In this document: positions 13,197 to 21,841 of the stretch, piece by piece
Layout of the letters: every line of letters begins with the position of its first letter
Numbering within the stretch: position 1 is the first letter of the stretch
Source of the DNA: CAYMRB01 sp964392615
GTDB taxonomy: Bacteria > Planctomycetota > UBA8108
DNA length: 37,498 nt
Direction of reading: 5' to 3'
NCBI GenBank assembly: GCA_964392615.1
Contig: CAYMRB010000036.1
Span: 1-37,498 of the forward strand
Notes under the pieces: generated by a model
The model's input: the letters and a program-made list of their open reading frames with translations, nothing else
The model's database searches: none
What the model was told of the DNA's origin: nothing
Position numbers and translations under genes: made by a program

Positions 13197-15991
13197 TTCT
13201 GCTCGTAGGCCCGGCGGAACTGCTCTCGCCGCTCCGCCTTGGCGTTGCGAAAGCGGCGCTGCTTCGAGTCGAGCTCTTCCAGGGTGCGATCGACCTTCTC
13301 GGGCTCCCCTGCCTCCACGATCTTTTCCAGCGAGTCGGGTGAGGCGAGGATCTTCGCAGTGAAGTCCTCGTTCCGCAGACCGGTACGCGCCGAGATCTCT
13401 TCCATCAGATCCGGGCTCTGCCAGATCTGTGCGCGGATGGCGTCGGTTCTCGGCTCGAGCGTCGCGCCGAGCAGACTGGCGAGCGCATGGAGCTTGGCGT
13501 CACGAGCCTCGATCCAAGTCTTCTTCGCAGCCACGAACGAAGCGAAGGGACCCTCCCTGTCCTCCATGTCCGCGCGTTGAGCCCGCACGCCTGCCGCAGC
13601 GATGAAGAACCGGAGAAAGACCTTCGCCTTGTCGCCCGTACCGAGGGCCCAAGCGGTCATCACGGCAGCATCGTCGTTGTCGCCCAAGCTCGAGAACTCG
13701 TACTCGAGCCTCTCCACGAAGGTGGGGAAGGGAATGTCGAACAGCGCGCGGCGCTCGCCCTCGGGCTCGACGTTCCCCAGCTTCTCGAACTCGAGCTCGA
13801 TCGATCGCTCGTGTTGCGACTTGGCCAGGTCCGCATTCGTGAAGCTGGCGTTCGACAGAGCCTGTATCGGCTTGATCAGTCCACGGGCGAGCTCGGCCAC
13901 GCAAGTCGGCTTCGTCGGCTTGGCTCCCGAGTCGACCTCGACGAGCACCACGCCCCGTGTCTTCATCGCGAACAGGATGCGGCGGCCGCGCTCGGACGTG
14001 CTCTCGCCCACCTCCGCACCCGGCGAGCCGCCGAGCCGTGCGAAGACCTCCGCGACCGAATCGAAGCCCGTGTTGTCGACCACCCCGCCGTCGAGAACCT
14101 CCACGCCCTGGAGCGCGCCCGCCGGGAGACCCCACGGGAAGTTCGACGAGAGGCGCACCGCGCGAGACAGGCTCACGTCGGGGATGGTGCCGACCGGGTC
14201 GTCGAGCGCGCTGATCGATCGAGTGGCGTGCCGTGTGCGTTCCTTCTCCTGCGGCGAAACGAAGAGATCGGGCGGCAGCGGCGGAAAGCCCACGATGAGG
14301 CGAGCCCCCTCGGCGACGGTCGTGGCGTTGTAGAAGGCGACCGGCTGCTGCTTCGGATCATAGCCGGAACCTCCGTAGCCGCTGAGGCTCGTGCTGCCTC
14401 GCCAACCGTAGGTGTCGACCCAGAAGCGATAGAGCGAGCTTCCGCGATCCACGAGATTCGTCGTCGCTCCGCGGAGAAGCGGCGCCATGAAGTCCCGGCA
14501 CATGTCGTCGACGAAGCTGCTGCGGAGCATCTCGAGCTCGCCCTCGACAGCGGTGGCGTCTACCCCCGGCTCTCCCCGCAGGTGCTGCGCAAGGGTCCTG
14601 AGCCGTTCGTTGACCGAGTACGGGTCCTCTTTCTCTTTGCCCCGCTCGAGATGCTCGTCGATGGCTGCGGCGAGACGCGACTCGAGCTCGGTCTCGGTCG
14701 TGAAGTAGAGCATCCCCTCGACGGCCGGGGACACTCCACCACCACGGTGGATGTAGTGGGCGGTGGCGAGGGATCCCCCGGAGACGCTGCTGATCAAGAC
14801 GACATTGTCCGCGAGCGTGCGGCCGTCGGGATTCCCGTCTGCATCGATCGCCGGCTCGCGAGCCAGCGCCTCGAGGGTGAGCGCCGTGAAGATGGCCGCG
14901 CGGCTGCCACCGCCACTCGCGAGGACGATGACGACCGGCTGGCTCTCGGGCACGGAGTGGACGCGCTCCTCGAGGTGGTCGAACCAGGCGCTGTCGAGAG
15001 CGGCTTCCTCGACGACCGGGTCGCTCGAGCCGCGCAGCTCGATATCGCCCAGCCGTTCGGACGACGACAGGTACACGAAGATGAGCGGCGCGAAGACGAA
15101 GGCCGCGAAACGCAGAGGTCTCCGGCGGTAGGTCGTCTGCAGGGAATCGATGAGGCGCCCGATCAGCATCACCAAGACGAGCACCTGGAGCACGCCCCAG
15201 ACGCTGTAGAAGCGCAGCGAGACGTAGTATCCCGTAGCCGACATCGTGCCGAGGATCCACAGGACCTCACCGAGACAGACGCTGTAGAGAAGCCACGCGA
15301 GAACACGACCTATCTTCTGACGCGTCTCGCGGAGTCGCGGGCGGTTCGTCTCTTCCCACACTCCGGCGAACGACAGGAGGCCGAAGAGGATCGCCACCGA
15401 TCCGACGTTGATCGCCGTCTCCGAAAGAAGCGGCAGCCAGGTCGCCGTGGACGCCACCACCTTCCCGTGGCCCCAGACGAGGAGTGCGACGCCCAGCACG
15501 ACGAGCCACGTCCCGTGGATCGCGCACCTGCGCGGGGTGGCGCTGGCGATCCGGCGCTGCGGCCACGCGAAGATCGTGCCGACGCTCCGAGCAATCGCGC
15601 CGAGGATCGCGGCGCCCGCGCCCACCAGTGTCGAGACAGCCGTCGTCAGCCACAGCCACACAGGCCCCAGATCCTCGGCACCGAGTGGGCGCAACCGAGG
15701 GGAGCGCTGACGCGAGCGTTCGAGTACCGCGACCGGAGAGACGCCGTAGCAGGCGATAAGAGTCCAGACGACGATCGCAAATGTCACACTCAGATCGGAT
15801 TGGAACGAGGTCTGCCAAATGTGGCTGACCTGTGGAAGGAGGAAGAAGACGGCCACCGACAGGACGGCGGTCACCGAGAAGAGCAGGCTGTCCGTAACGT
15901 ACCGTCGCGCGTGCTCGAGGAGCCGGCAGCCTATCCGACCGAGTGATTGCCACGTCCCGACAGTCGAGACCGTCTGTTGTCCGTCGACCAT
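13193..15991 (-). CDS. Membrane-anchored patatin-like phospholipase
   Basis: A 932-residue protein. About residues 35-310 contain roughly eight hydrophobic helices (VTAVLSVAVFFLLP, TFAIVVWTLIACYGVS, WLVVLGVALLVWG, VAILFGLLSFAGV, WGVLQVLVLVMLIG and others). From about residue 350 there is a patatin-type acyl hydrolase: oxyanion segment VLASGGGSRAAIF (about 357-368), nucleophile motif SSVSGGSLA with serine at about 404 (the first glycine of GxSxG is replaced by serine, as tolerated in cPLA2/patatin relatives), and catalytic aspartate in LDGGVVDNTG. The tail from about 840 is charged and helical. Start ATG 15991 follows AGGAGGG; the frame is open to 16141. Likely role is lipid or lysophospholipid hydrolysis at the membrane. 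It is next to nothing with an obvious functional link. Confidence 0.8.
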   Translation of the reverse strand: MVDGQQTVSTVGTWQSLGRIGCRLLEHARRYVTDSLLFSVTAVLSVAVFFLLPQVSHIWQTSFQSDLSVTFAIVVWTLIACYGVSPVAVLERSRQRSPRLRPLGAEDLGPVWLWLTTAVSTLVGAGAAILGAIARSVGTIFAWPQRRIASATPRRCAIHGTWLVVLGVALLVWGHGKVVASTATWLPLLSETAINVGSVAILFGLLSFAGVWEETNRPRLRETRQKIGRVLAWLLYSVCLGEVLWILGTMSATGYYVSLRFYSVWGVLQVLVLVMLIGRLIDSLQTTYRRRPLRFAAFVFAPLIFVYLSSSERLGDIELRGSSDPVVEEAALDSAWFDHLEERVHSVPESQPVVIVLASGGGSRAAIFTALTLEALAREPAIDADGNPDGRTLADNVVLISSVSGGSLATAHYIHRGGGVSPAVEGMLYFTTETELESRLAAAIDEHLERGKEKEDPYSVNERLRTLAQHLRGEPGVDATAVEGELEMLRSSFVDDMCRDFMAPLLRGATTNLVDRGSSLYRFWVDTYGWRGSTSLSGYGGSGYDPKQQPVAFYNATTVAEGARLIVGFPPLPPDLFVSPQEKERTRHATRSISALDDPVGTIPDVSLSRAVRLSSNFPWGLPAGALQGVEVLDGGVVDNTGFDSVAEVFARLGGSPGAEVGESTSERGRRILFAMKTRGVVLVEVDSGAKPTKPTCVAELARGLIKPIQALSNASFTNADLAKSQHERSIELEFEKLGNVEPEGERRALFDIPFPTFVERLEYEFSSLGDNDDAAVMTAWALGTGDKAKVFLRFFIAAAGVRAQRADMEDREGPFASFVAAKKTWIEARDAKLHALASLLGATLEPRTDAIRAQIWQSPDLMEEISARTGLRNEDFTAKILASPDSLEKIVEAGEPEKVDRTLEELDSKQRRFRNAKAERREQFRRAYEQN

Positions 15992-16165
15992 GATTCGGCC
16001 CTCCTCGGTGCGAGAGGTAAGAAATGCGAGACCGCGACGCTGACGCCGCGTCCGAACGATTCGCCGAGGAATCCAGCGCGCTCGAACCAACTGGCTTCGC
16101 GGCACGACCGGTGCGGTCGGAACTGCCTCTCCCCGCAGCATTGGAACTCGCCGGGAGGGGGCGGG

Positions 16166-16999
16166 TCAAGACGGCGGCGGGTCGAACGTGACGTCCGCCT
16201 CGAAGCGCGGCCTGCCGTCCGTCGTCCCGTCGCCGTTGGTCGGCGAACCGAGGCGCCGCAGCTCGACGCCGTAGACCGGCTCCAGCAACTCCTCGCGCAG
16301 CACCTCGTCGCGCGGGCCGCACGCGGCGAGGCGACCGTCCTTGACGAGCCACACCGTGTCGGCGTAGCGCGACGCGAGGTTGAGGTCCTGCAGCACGACG
16401 ACGATCGCGAGCCCCTCGTCCGCCGCGAGCACGCCGAGGAGTCGCAGCGTGCGATGCGCGTGCGCGAGGTCCATCGCGCTGACCGGCTCGTCGAGCAGCA
16501 TGACGCGGCCACCGCCTCGCGACTGCGCGTAGGCGCGCGCGACGAGCACCCGCTGCTGCTGCCCGATGCTGAGCTCGTTGTACGGGCGACCGGCGAGCTC
16601 CGCGAGTTCGCACACGTGCAACGCGTCGTCGACCGCGCGTGCCGAGTCCCCCACCGTGTGGCGACCCATCGCGACGACCTCGCGCACGGTGAACGCGAAG
16701 CCCGTCGCCGACCGCTGCGGCACGTACGCGATGCGCGCCGCGCGTTCGCGCGCCGGGAGCCTCGCGACGTCGACGCCGTCGAGCCGCACCGCTCCGGCCG
16801 TCGGCCGGCGAGCGCCGAGCGCGAGCTGCAGCAGCGTCGTCTTGCCGGACGCGTTCGGGCCGAGCACTGCGCAGACGTGACCCGCGCGCACCTCCGCCGT
16901 GACGCCGCAAATGACGTCGTTGCCCGCGTGGTACGCGAACGTCACGTCTTCGAGCGTCAGGATGGTGCTGTCGGTTCGCTCGGCTTCGTCGCGTGCCAT
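16166..16999 (-). CDS. ABC transporter ATP-binding protein, FecE/BtuD type, with altered motifs
   Basis: A 277-residue cytoplasmic ATPase of a type II importer (siderophore, haem or cobalamin). Walker A is GPNASGKTT (47-55), the Q-loop is near YVPQRS (92-97) and Walker B is VMLLDEP (166-172). The signature reads LSIGQ at 143-147 in place of LSGGQ. The switch position reads VLQDLNLA, with glutamine near 204 where relatives have histidine (VLHDLNLA). Both changes touch residues important in the hydrolysis cycle. The C-terminal extension of about 40 residues is family-typical. The ATG shares one base with the stop of the permease gene, so the genes are translationally coupled. The substrate is probably cobalamin or a ferric complex, from neighbours. 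Confidence 0.88.
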   Translation of the reverse strand: MARDEAERTDSTILTLEDVTFAYHAGNDVICGVTAEVRAGHVCAVLGPNASGKTTLLQLALGARRPTAGAVRLDGVDVARLPARERAARIAYVPQRSATGFAFTVREVVAMGRHTVGDSARAVDDALHVCELAELAGRPYNELSIGQQQRVLVARAYAQSRGGGRVMLLDEPVSAMDLAHAHRTLRLLGVLAADEGLAIVVVLQDLNLASRYADTVWLVKDGRLAACGPRDEVLREELLEPVYGVELRRLGSPTNGDGTTDGRPRFEADVTFDPPPS

Positions 17000-18018
17000 C
17001 ACCCGGCACCTCCTCGACCGAGGTGTGGGCGCAGCATCCACAGGAACAGCGGTCCGCCGATCATCGCGGTCAGGACGCCGATCGGCAGCAGCCCCTGGTT
17101 GCTCGTGCCGAGCCAGCTCGCGACCTGCGGGCTCGCGAGGAGCTTGACCATCGTGTCGGCCGCGATCATCAGCGCGGCGCCGGCGAGCGCGCTACCGGCG
17201 ATGAGCGCGCGGTGGCGCGGTCCGATCGCGAGACGCACGAGGTGCGGGCAGATGAGGCCGACGAAGCCGATCGGCCCGGCGAGCAGGACCGAGCCGGCAG
17301 TCAGCAGGCCCGCGAGCATGAACAGGACGAGCCGCAGACGGCGAACGTCGACGCCGAGCGCGTGCGCTTCGGTGTCGGAGAACACCGCGACGTCCATCGA
17401 CCGTCCGAGGCCGAGGCCGACCAGAGCGATCGCGATCGACAGCGCCGCGACCGTCGCGATGGTCGCGTTGCCGACGTTCTGGTCGAAGTAGCCGAGCAGC
17501 CACGTCGTCTGGAGGCCGCGACCGATCAGGTCCGTCTGGTAGCTCAGGAACATGATGATCGCGCCGTTGATCGAGTTGACGACGACGCCGACGAGCAGCA
17601 GCCCGACCGGATCGATCCAACCGCGGCGCTGGCCGAGCGCGTACACGACGGCCATGACGCCGAGCGCGCCGGCGAACGCGCCGAACTGCTGCACGCCGAT
17701 CGACCACGCGAACGACCAGACGGCGACGGGCAGCGCGCGCGCGACGATGAAGCCGAGCGTCGCGCCGCTGGAGAGGCCGAGGATGTACGGTGAAGCGAGC
17801 GGATTGCGCAACAGCGCCTGGAGCATCGCCCCGCTGACCGACAGCGCGACGCCGACCGTCGCGGCGATCGCGAGGTTGCGCAGGCGCTCCTGCAGGAAGC
17901 CCTCTCCCGGCCAGCCGAACGTCGGCGGACCGACCAGCAGGCGGACAACGACCAGGACGGCGAGCAGCACGACGAGGCCGATGAGGAACGGCGCGCAGCG
18001 GCGCTGGCGATCGATCAT
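16999..18018 (-). CDS. FecCD/BtuC family ABC transporter permease
   Basis: A 339-residue integral membrane protein with about ten helices, starting PFLIGLVVLLAVLVVVRLLV. Family-diagnostic segments are GVALSVSGAMLQALLRNPLA (about 57-76), SPYILGLSSGATLGF, and GPIGFVGLICPHLVRLAIGP near residue 250, which contacts the ATPase. It forms the translocation channel for a cobalamin, haem or siderophore complex delivered by the neighbouring binding lipoprotein. The start codon overlaps the stop of the binding-protein gene by four bases (ATGA), and its own stop overlaps the ATPase start, giving a tight operon. Confidence 0.93.
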   Translation of the reverse strand: MIDRQRRCAPFLIGLVVLLAVLVVVRLLVGPPTFGWPGEGFLQERLRNLAIAATVGVALSVSGAMLQALLRNPLASPYILGLSSGATLGFIVARALPVAVWSFAWSIGVQQFGAFAGALGVMAVVYALGQRRGWIDPVGLLLVGVVVNSINGAIIMFLSYQTDLIGRGLQTTWLLGYFDQNVGNATIATVAALSIAIALVGLGLGRSMDVAVFSDTEAHALGVDVRRLRLVLFMLAGLLTAGSVLLAGPIGFVGLICPHLVRLAIGPRHRALIAGSALAGAALMIAADTMVKLLASPQVASWLGTSNQGLLPIGVLTAMIGGPLFLWMLRPHLGRGGAG

Positions 18019-19037
18019 GGCTGCTGCTCGGCGTCCGCCGCCGCGTTCGGTCGCTGTAGATCGACGATCGCGTCGATCTGCAACACCGCGTCGGGGTGGA
18101 GCAGCTTGGCGAGCTTCGCGGCGACGCGCGGCATCGACGTCGATGGCAAGAGCGCCACCTCGTCGCGCAGCTCGTAGAACCGCTCGTCGCGCACCGCCGG
18201 GATGTCGAGGCCGGCCAGGACGCGCTTCGGGCTCGCCGTCTGCGAGTTCATCTCGTCGGTCGTCGACCGCACGAACACGACCGCGCGCGGCGCGAGGACG
18301 AGGAGCTCCTCACGATCGAGGACGGGGTAGAGACCCGATCGTTCGCCGAGCGCGTTCCTTCCGCCCGCGATGACCAGAAGCTCGCCGAGGAACGTGTCCG
18401 GTCCGACGGCGGTGATCGGCTCGAGACCGACCAGCAGGAGGACGCCATCGAGGCGATCGCGGTCGCTGCCGTCGTCACCGTCGTCACCGTCGTCCCAGAG
18501 ATCGCCGAGCTTCGCGAGCTGGCTGGAGATCCGCCGTGAGAGCACCTCGGCTCGATCCGGCAGGCCGAGCGCATGGCCGACGGCTCGCGGCGAATCGGTG
18601 TTCGGGGTCCACAGGGCTTCGAGGACGTCATCGACCGTCTCGATCGAGTAGGGGAAGACCGACCAGTCGTTCTCGGCCGCGAGCTGCAACAGACGCGTCG
18701 GCACGCCTTCGCGCGTCGGCTGGATCAGCACGTGCGTCGGTTGCGCTGAGAGAACCCTCTCGTAGTCGAGCTGGTAGAGGTCGCCGACCGCGGCGACGCC
18801 CTGCGGCGCGACGGGATCGAACGCGCCGACGCCGACGAGCTTGTCGCGCAGGCCGAGGTCGATCGCCATCTGCGTGAGAGCCGGGGAGAGCGACACGATG
18901 CGCATCTCGCCCGGTTTTGCCTTGGTCGTCGGTGAGCGATCACAACCCGCAGGGCCGAGTCCGCCGAGCATGACGGCGGCGGCCAGCAGAGGGACCGTGA
19001 GGCGGGCAAGCCAGCGTTTCCAGCATCGTCGCGGCAT
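18015..19037 (-). CDS. Periplasmic binding lipoprotein, BtuF/FecB type
   Basis: A 340-residue substrate-binding lipoprotein of the same ABC importer. Residues about 1-32 form a signal ending with GLGPAGC. The core is typical: MRIVSLSPALTQMAIDLGL, DKLVGVGAFD, AVGDLYQLDYERVLSAQPTH, and later EPITAVGPDTFLGELLVIAG. An acidic DDGDDGDDG loop near residue 185, encoded by 9-bp DNA repeats, is not a family feature. Two starts are possible: ATG 19037 gives a normal short n-region (MPRRCWKRWLAR), and ATG 19073 overlaps the upstream gene by eight bases. I prefer 19037. The pattern AVGDLYQLDYE fits cobalamin/iron binding proteins; the ligand is not determinable here. Confidence 0.87.
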   Translation of the reverse strand: MPRRCWKRWLARLTVPLLAAAVMLGGLGPAGCDRSPTTKAKPGEMRIVSLSPALTQMAIDLGLRDKLVGVGAFDPVAPQGVAAVGDLYQLDYERVLSAQPTHVLIQPTREGVPTRLLQLAAENDWSVFPYSIETVDDVLEALWTPNTDSPRAVGHALGLPDRAEVLSRRISSQLAKLGDLWDDGDDGDDGSDRDRLDGVLLLVGLEPITAVGPDTFLGELLVIAGGRNALGERSGLYPVLDREELLVLAPRAVVFVRSTTDEMNSQTASPKRVLAGLDIPAVRDERFYELRDEVALLPSTSMPRVAAKLAKLLHPDAVLQIDAIVDLQRPNAAADAEQQP

Positions 19038-19065
19038 CGGGTCGCAGCGTGAAAGAGGCCTCCCG

Positions 19066-19620
19066 CTATCCATCGATTGCGGTGGCGTCGCCGCCGGGTC
19101 GGTCGACGGGCTCGATCTCGTCGAGGGCGTCGAAGCGCACGAGCGTCTCGGCCACGGTGGCGGCGATGCCCGCGGCGAGCTCCGTGCAGAAGCCGTGACG
19201 TTCGGGGCCGAGGAACTCGTCGAACGGCGACGTCAGGTCGTTGCAGACGGTGCTGCCGCCCGCCCCGCCGGTGCCCCGATCGACGCGGGCGAGCCACGTC
19301 TCGCGGTAGAACGTCGCGGCGAGGCGCAGCTCGGGTGTCACGGGGCCGGTCGGATCGGGATCGCCGAGCTTCTCGCCGAGGACGAGCTCGCCGGCCTTGA
19401 TCGCGCCGCACTCGCCGCAGCCGGTGATGCCGCCCTTGCGCAGGGCTTGGTACGGCGCGGTCGGCAGGCCGAAGGTCTCGGCGAGCGCGATGCCGCAGCT
19501 GCGGTGCGGCACTTCGCGGCCGGCGTAGAGGGTGTGCGTCTTGGTGCGGGCGCGGTCGACGAGGTCGAGCTCGGCCGCGGTCAGGTCGCGAGTCAGTCGT
19601 GAATCTTCGGGGGCGGTCAT
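19066..19620 (-). CDS. Cysteine-rich C_GCAxxG_C_C-like protein, first gene of the ABC operon
   Basis: A 184-residue protein without signal or membrane helix. Cysteines occur in the order RSCGIALAETFG (about 42), GGITGCGECGAIKAGELVLG (about 68 and 71), STVCND and GFCTELAAG. This is similar in layout to the C_GCAxxG_C_C family of putative redox or metal-binding proteins, though the match is from visible motif spacing only. It lies directly upstream of the binding lipoprotein and is probably cotranscribed. A role in handling the imported metal or cofactor is a reasonable inference, but not shown. Start ATG 19620 is the first in frame. Confidence 0.6.
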   Translation of the reverse strand: MTAPEDSRLTRDLTAAELDLVDRARTKTHTLYAGREVPHRSCGIALAETFGLPTAPYQALRKGGITGCGECGAIKAGELVLGEKLGDPDPTGPVTPELRLAATFYRETWLARVDRGTGGAGGSTVCNDLTSPFDEFLGPERHGFCTELAAGIAATVAETLVRFDALDEIEPVDRPGGDATAIDG

Positions 19621-19715
19621 GCTCCACGGTGTACTCGTCGTCCCGTCGGATTGCCAGTGCGAAGCGGGTCGCGAGACCGATCAGAAACCGTACCGCGCGC
19701 CGGCCTCCGGTCGTG

Positions 19716-19744
19716 CTGACAGGCACGGCCGCATCGGATACCAT
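19716..19744 (+). promoter_or_regulatory. Possible sigma-70 promoter for the WD40 genes
   Basis: CTGACA (19716-19721) and TACCAT (19739-19744) are separated by 17 bp, about 100 bp upstream of the first WD40 start. Each hexamer differs from consensus at two positions or fewer per half. Prediction by eye only. Confidence 0.4.
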
Positions 19745-19751
19745 GTGGCCG

Positions 19752-19775
19752 CGACGCCCGTGCAGTCGGGCGTCG
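19752..19775 (+). promoter_or_regulatory. Perfect 9-bp hairpin in the WD40 leader
   Basis: CGACGCCCG and CGGGCGTCG form a perfect stem around TGCAGT. It starts 8 bp after the putative -10 box, so it would lie at the very 5' end of the mRNA. It could stabilise the transcript or be an operator; there is no T-tract. Confidence 0.4.
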
Positions 19776-19842
19776 GCGTGCAGAGGGGCCCGTGGAGAAA
19801 CGGGCGGCTCGATCGGGCCTCGAAACGAGAGAGAAAGATCTG

Positions 19843-21777
19843 ATGAGCAGGTTGCTGGTCGCACTGGCGGCATTGGCCGTTCTCGCGGTGTTCATGCCGC
19901 CTTCCGACGCGGCCGACGACGTGACGATCCTCGGCGAGCCCTTCCGCAGCCACGGCGCGGACGTGACGTCGGTCGACATGTCTTCGGACGGCAAGCTCGC
20001 GCTGTCGACGGGCGAGGACAAGGCCATCCGGCTGTGGGACGTCGAGACGGGCGCGGCAAGCGGCGCGCTGGAAGGACACGAGGCTGTCGTCCTCTTCGCG
20101 TTCTTCTACGACGGCGGCAAGCGCATCGTGTCGTTCGACGCGGGCGGCGAGCTGCGCTTCTGGGATGTCAAGAAGCGCCGGACGATCGGCCAGATCGGCG
20201 ACCTCGGCGAGGTCGACACCGAGGCGCCGTCAGGACTCGCGATCCGCCACGGGGCGGTGTCACCGGACCGCAAGGAGCTGACGTTTCCGTCGCCGAGTCG
20301 TGATGAGTTCCTCCGCGTCGACCTCGGCAGGCGCCAGATGATCGACCCGCTGACGCCAGGAGGGGAGGCAAGCTGCGTCGCGTACACGCCGGACGGCAAG
20401 GGGATCATCCTCGGCCATCAGGTCGCACAGGTCTTCGGCGGTCGCGTCACGGTCTGGCATCGCAGGAAGGCGAAGGTCGTCTACACGCAGGGCTGTCCGC
20501 GACCTCTTCGCATCGCGGTCGCGGCCGACAGCAAGTCGTACGTCATCGCGTCGATCGTCGGGCTGCAGGTCCGCGGGGTCGGAAGCGGCGACGTCAAGCG
20601 CATGTTCCAGATGGAAACGAGGTTCGATTCCGGCGCGCACATCAGCGGTGGTCGCAAGCTGTACCTCGGCGGTTCGACGGAGGAGGAGATTCTGTGCTGG
20701 GATCTGCGCACGGGTGGCGTCGCGTTCACGGCGTACGGGCATGAATTCGGCGTCTCGGGCATGGCGTTGTCGCCGGACGGAGAGCTGCTCGTGACGGGCG
20801 GCGACGACGCGGCGGTACGCTTCTGGAACGCGAAGACCGGCGCACGCGTTCACGTGTCGGCGGGACACCGCAGCGCTGTCGACGCGCTCGCGTTCAGCCC
20901 GGACGGCGACCGCATCCTGTCGGGCTGCCAGGCCGGCGCCGCGTTCCTCTGGGATGCGGAGAAGGGGCGCGCGATCCACGGGCTTCCCGTTGACGATGCG
21001 CCCGGCTCGATCCTCGGCGTCGCGTTCCTCGAGTCCGGCAAGCTCTTCTCTCTGGACGCGGGCGGCGAGGTCCGCGTGTACGATCCCGGCAGCGGCGACG
21101 TCGTTCGCAAGGTGGCGCTCTACGAGGACGCGCCGCCCATCGCATCGTCCGCGCTGTCGCGTTCCGGATCGCGCGTCATCACCGGGCACGACGACAACGT
21201 CGTGCAGGTGCGGGACGTCGAGACCGGCGAGCTGGTGAAGGGCATCGAGCTCGAAGCGAGGAGCCTCGAGCTCTATTCGCGGACTCTGGAGCTCGACGAC
21301 GAGTCGGTGAGCGCTGTCGCGCTGTCGCCGGATGGCAAGACCGCCGCGCTCGCGCGGATGTTCGGGGGCGGATGGGCGATCGACGTCGAGTCGGAAGAGC
21401 GCCTGCTGCGGCTCGCTGCCGAGAAGACCGATATCTACGACATCGAGTTCGTCGACGACACGACGCTGGTCACCGTCGACCGCGAGTTCAAGATGTGGCG
21501 ACACGACCTGAAGGCGAAGACGCGATTCGAGGTGGCGGACGCGCCGCGGGTTCTCGCGCTGCGGTCGAACGGCAAGATGCTCGCGGTGGACGACGGCACC
21601 TCCGTGCTGCTCTTCGACACGTCGAGCTGGAAGGTGCGGGCCGAGATCGACGCATTCGGCACGTGGGTCAGGAGCCTCGCGTTCTCGCCGGACGGGCGCC
21701 AGCTCGCCGCGGGGATGGCGGACAGCACCGTGCGCGTCTGTCGTGTTCCGAAGGGCAGGGGCTCGAGGCGAAGGTAG
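19843..21777 (+). CDS. Exported WD40-repeat protein, copy 1
   Basis: A 644-residue protein. Residues 1-23 form a signal peptide (LVALAALAVLAVFMPPSDA). The rest is a chain of WD40-type blades with recognisable repeats: VDMSSDGKLALSTGEDKAIR followed by LWDVETG, MALSPDGELLVTGGDDAAVR followed by FWNAKTG, LAFSPDGDRILSG, and finally LAFSPDGRQLAAGMADSTVR. About twelve to fourteen blades are expected from length, possibly two propellers. There is no catalytic domain; such proteins scaffold or bind partners in the cell envelope. A paralogue follows 64 bp downstream with near-identical architecture. Start ATG 19843 follows AGAGAGAAAG. A 7-bp hairpin (GGCTCGA/TCGAGCC) lies between the two copies. Confidence 0.85.
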   Translation: MSRLLVALAALAVLAVFMPPSDAADDVTILGEPFRSHGADVTSVDMSSDGKLALSTGEDKAIRLWDVETGAASGALEGHEAVVLFAFFYDGGKRIVSFDAGGELRFWDVKKRRTIGQIGDLGEVDTEAPSGLAIRHGAVSPDRKELTFPSPSRDEFLRVDLGRRQMIDPLTPGGEASCVAYTPDGKGIILGHQVAQVFGGRVTVWHRRKAKVVYTQGCPRPLRIAVAADSKSYVIASIVGLQVRGVGSGDVKRMFQMETRFDSGAHISGGRKLYLGGSTEEEILCWDLRTGGVAFTAYGHEFGVSGMALSPDGELLVTGGDDAAVRFWNAKTGARVHVSAGHRSAVDALAFSPDGDRILSGCQAGAAFLWDAEKGRAIHGLPVDDAPGSILGVAFLESGKLFSLDAGGEVRVYDPGSGDVVRKVALYEDAPPIASSALSRSGSRVITGHDDNVVQVRDVETGELVKGIELEARSLELYSRTLELDDESVSAVALSPDGKTAALARMFGGGWAIDVESEERLLRLAAEKTDIYDIEFVDDTTLVTVDREFKMWRHDLKAKTRFEVADAPRVLALRSNGKMLAVDDGTSVLLFDTSSWKVRAEIDAFGTWVRSLAFSPDGRQLAAGMADSTVRVCRVPKGRGSRRR

Positions 21778-21841
21778 ACGACTGGCTCGAAGGGCTCGAG
21801 CCGGTCGGTGGTTTTCGAACGAACGAACGAGGAAGGGCCTC

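Noticed and set aside
13487..15946. Very long plus-strand open frame (over 800 codons) antisense to the patatin gene
   Set aside because: Its product is Arg/His/Asp-rich with no domain, typical of a frame opposite a GC-rich gene. The minus-strand protein has clear motifs and a ribosome-binding site.
15267..17009. Long minus-strand frame across the ATPase and patatin starts
   Set aside because: It is out of frame with the ATPase motifs and gives low-complexity Arg/Ala sequence.
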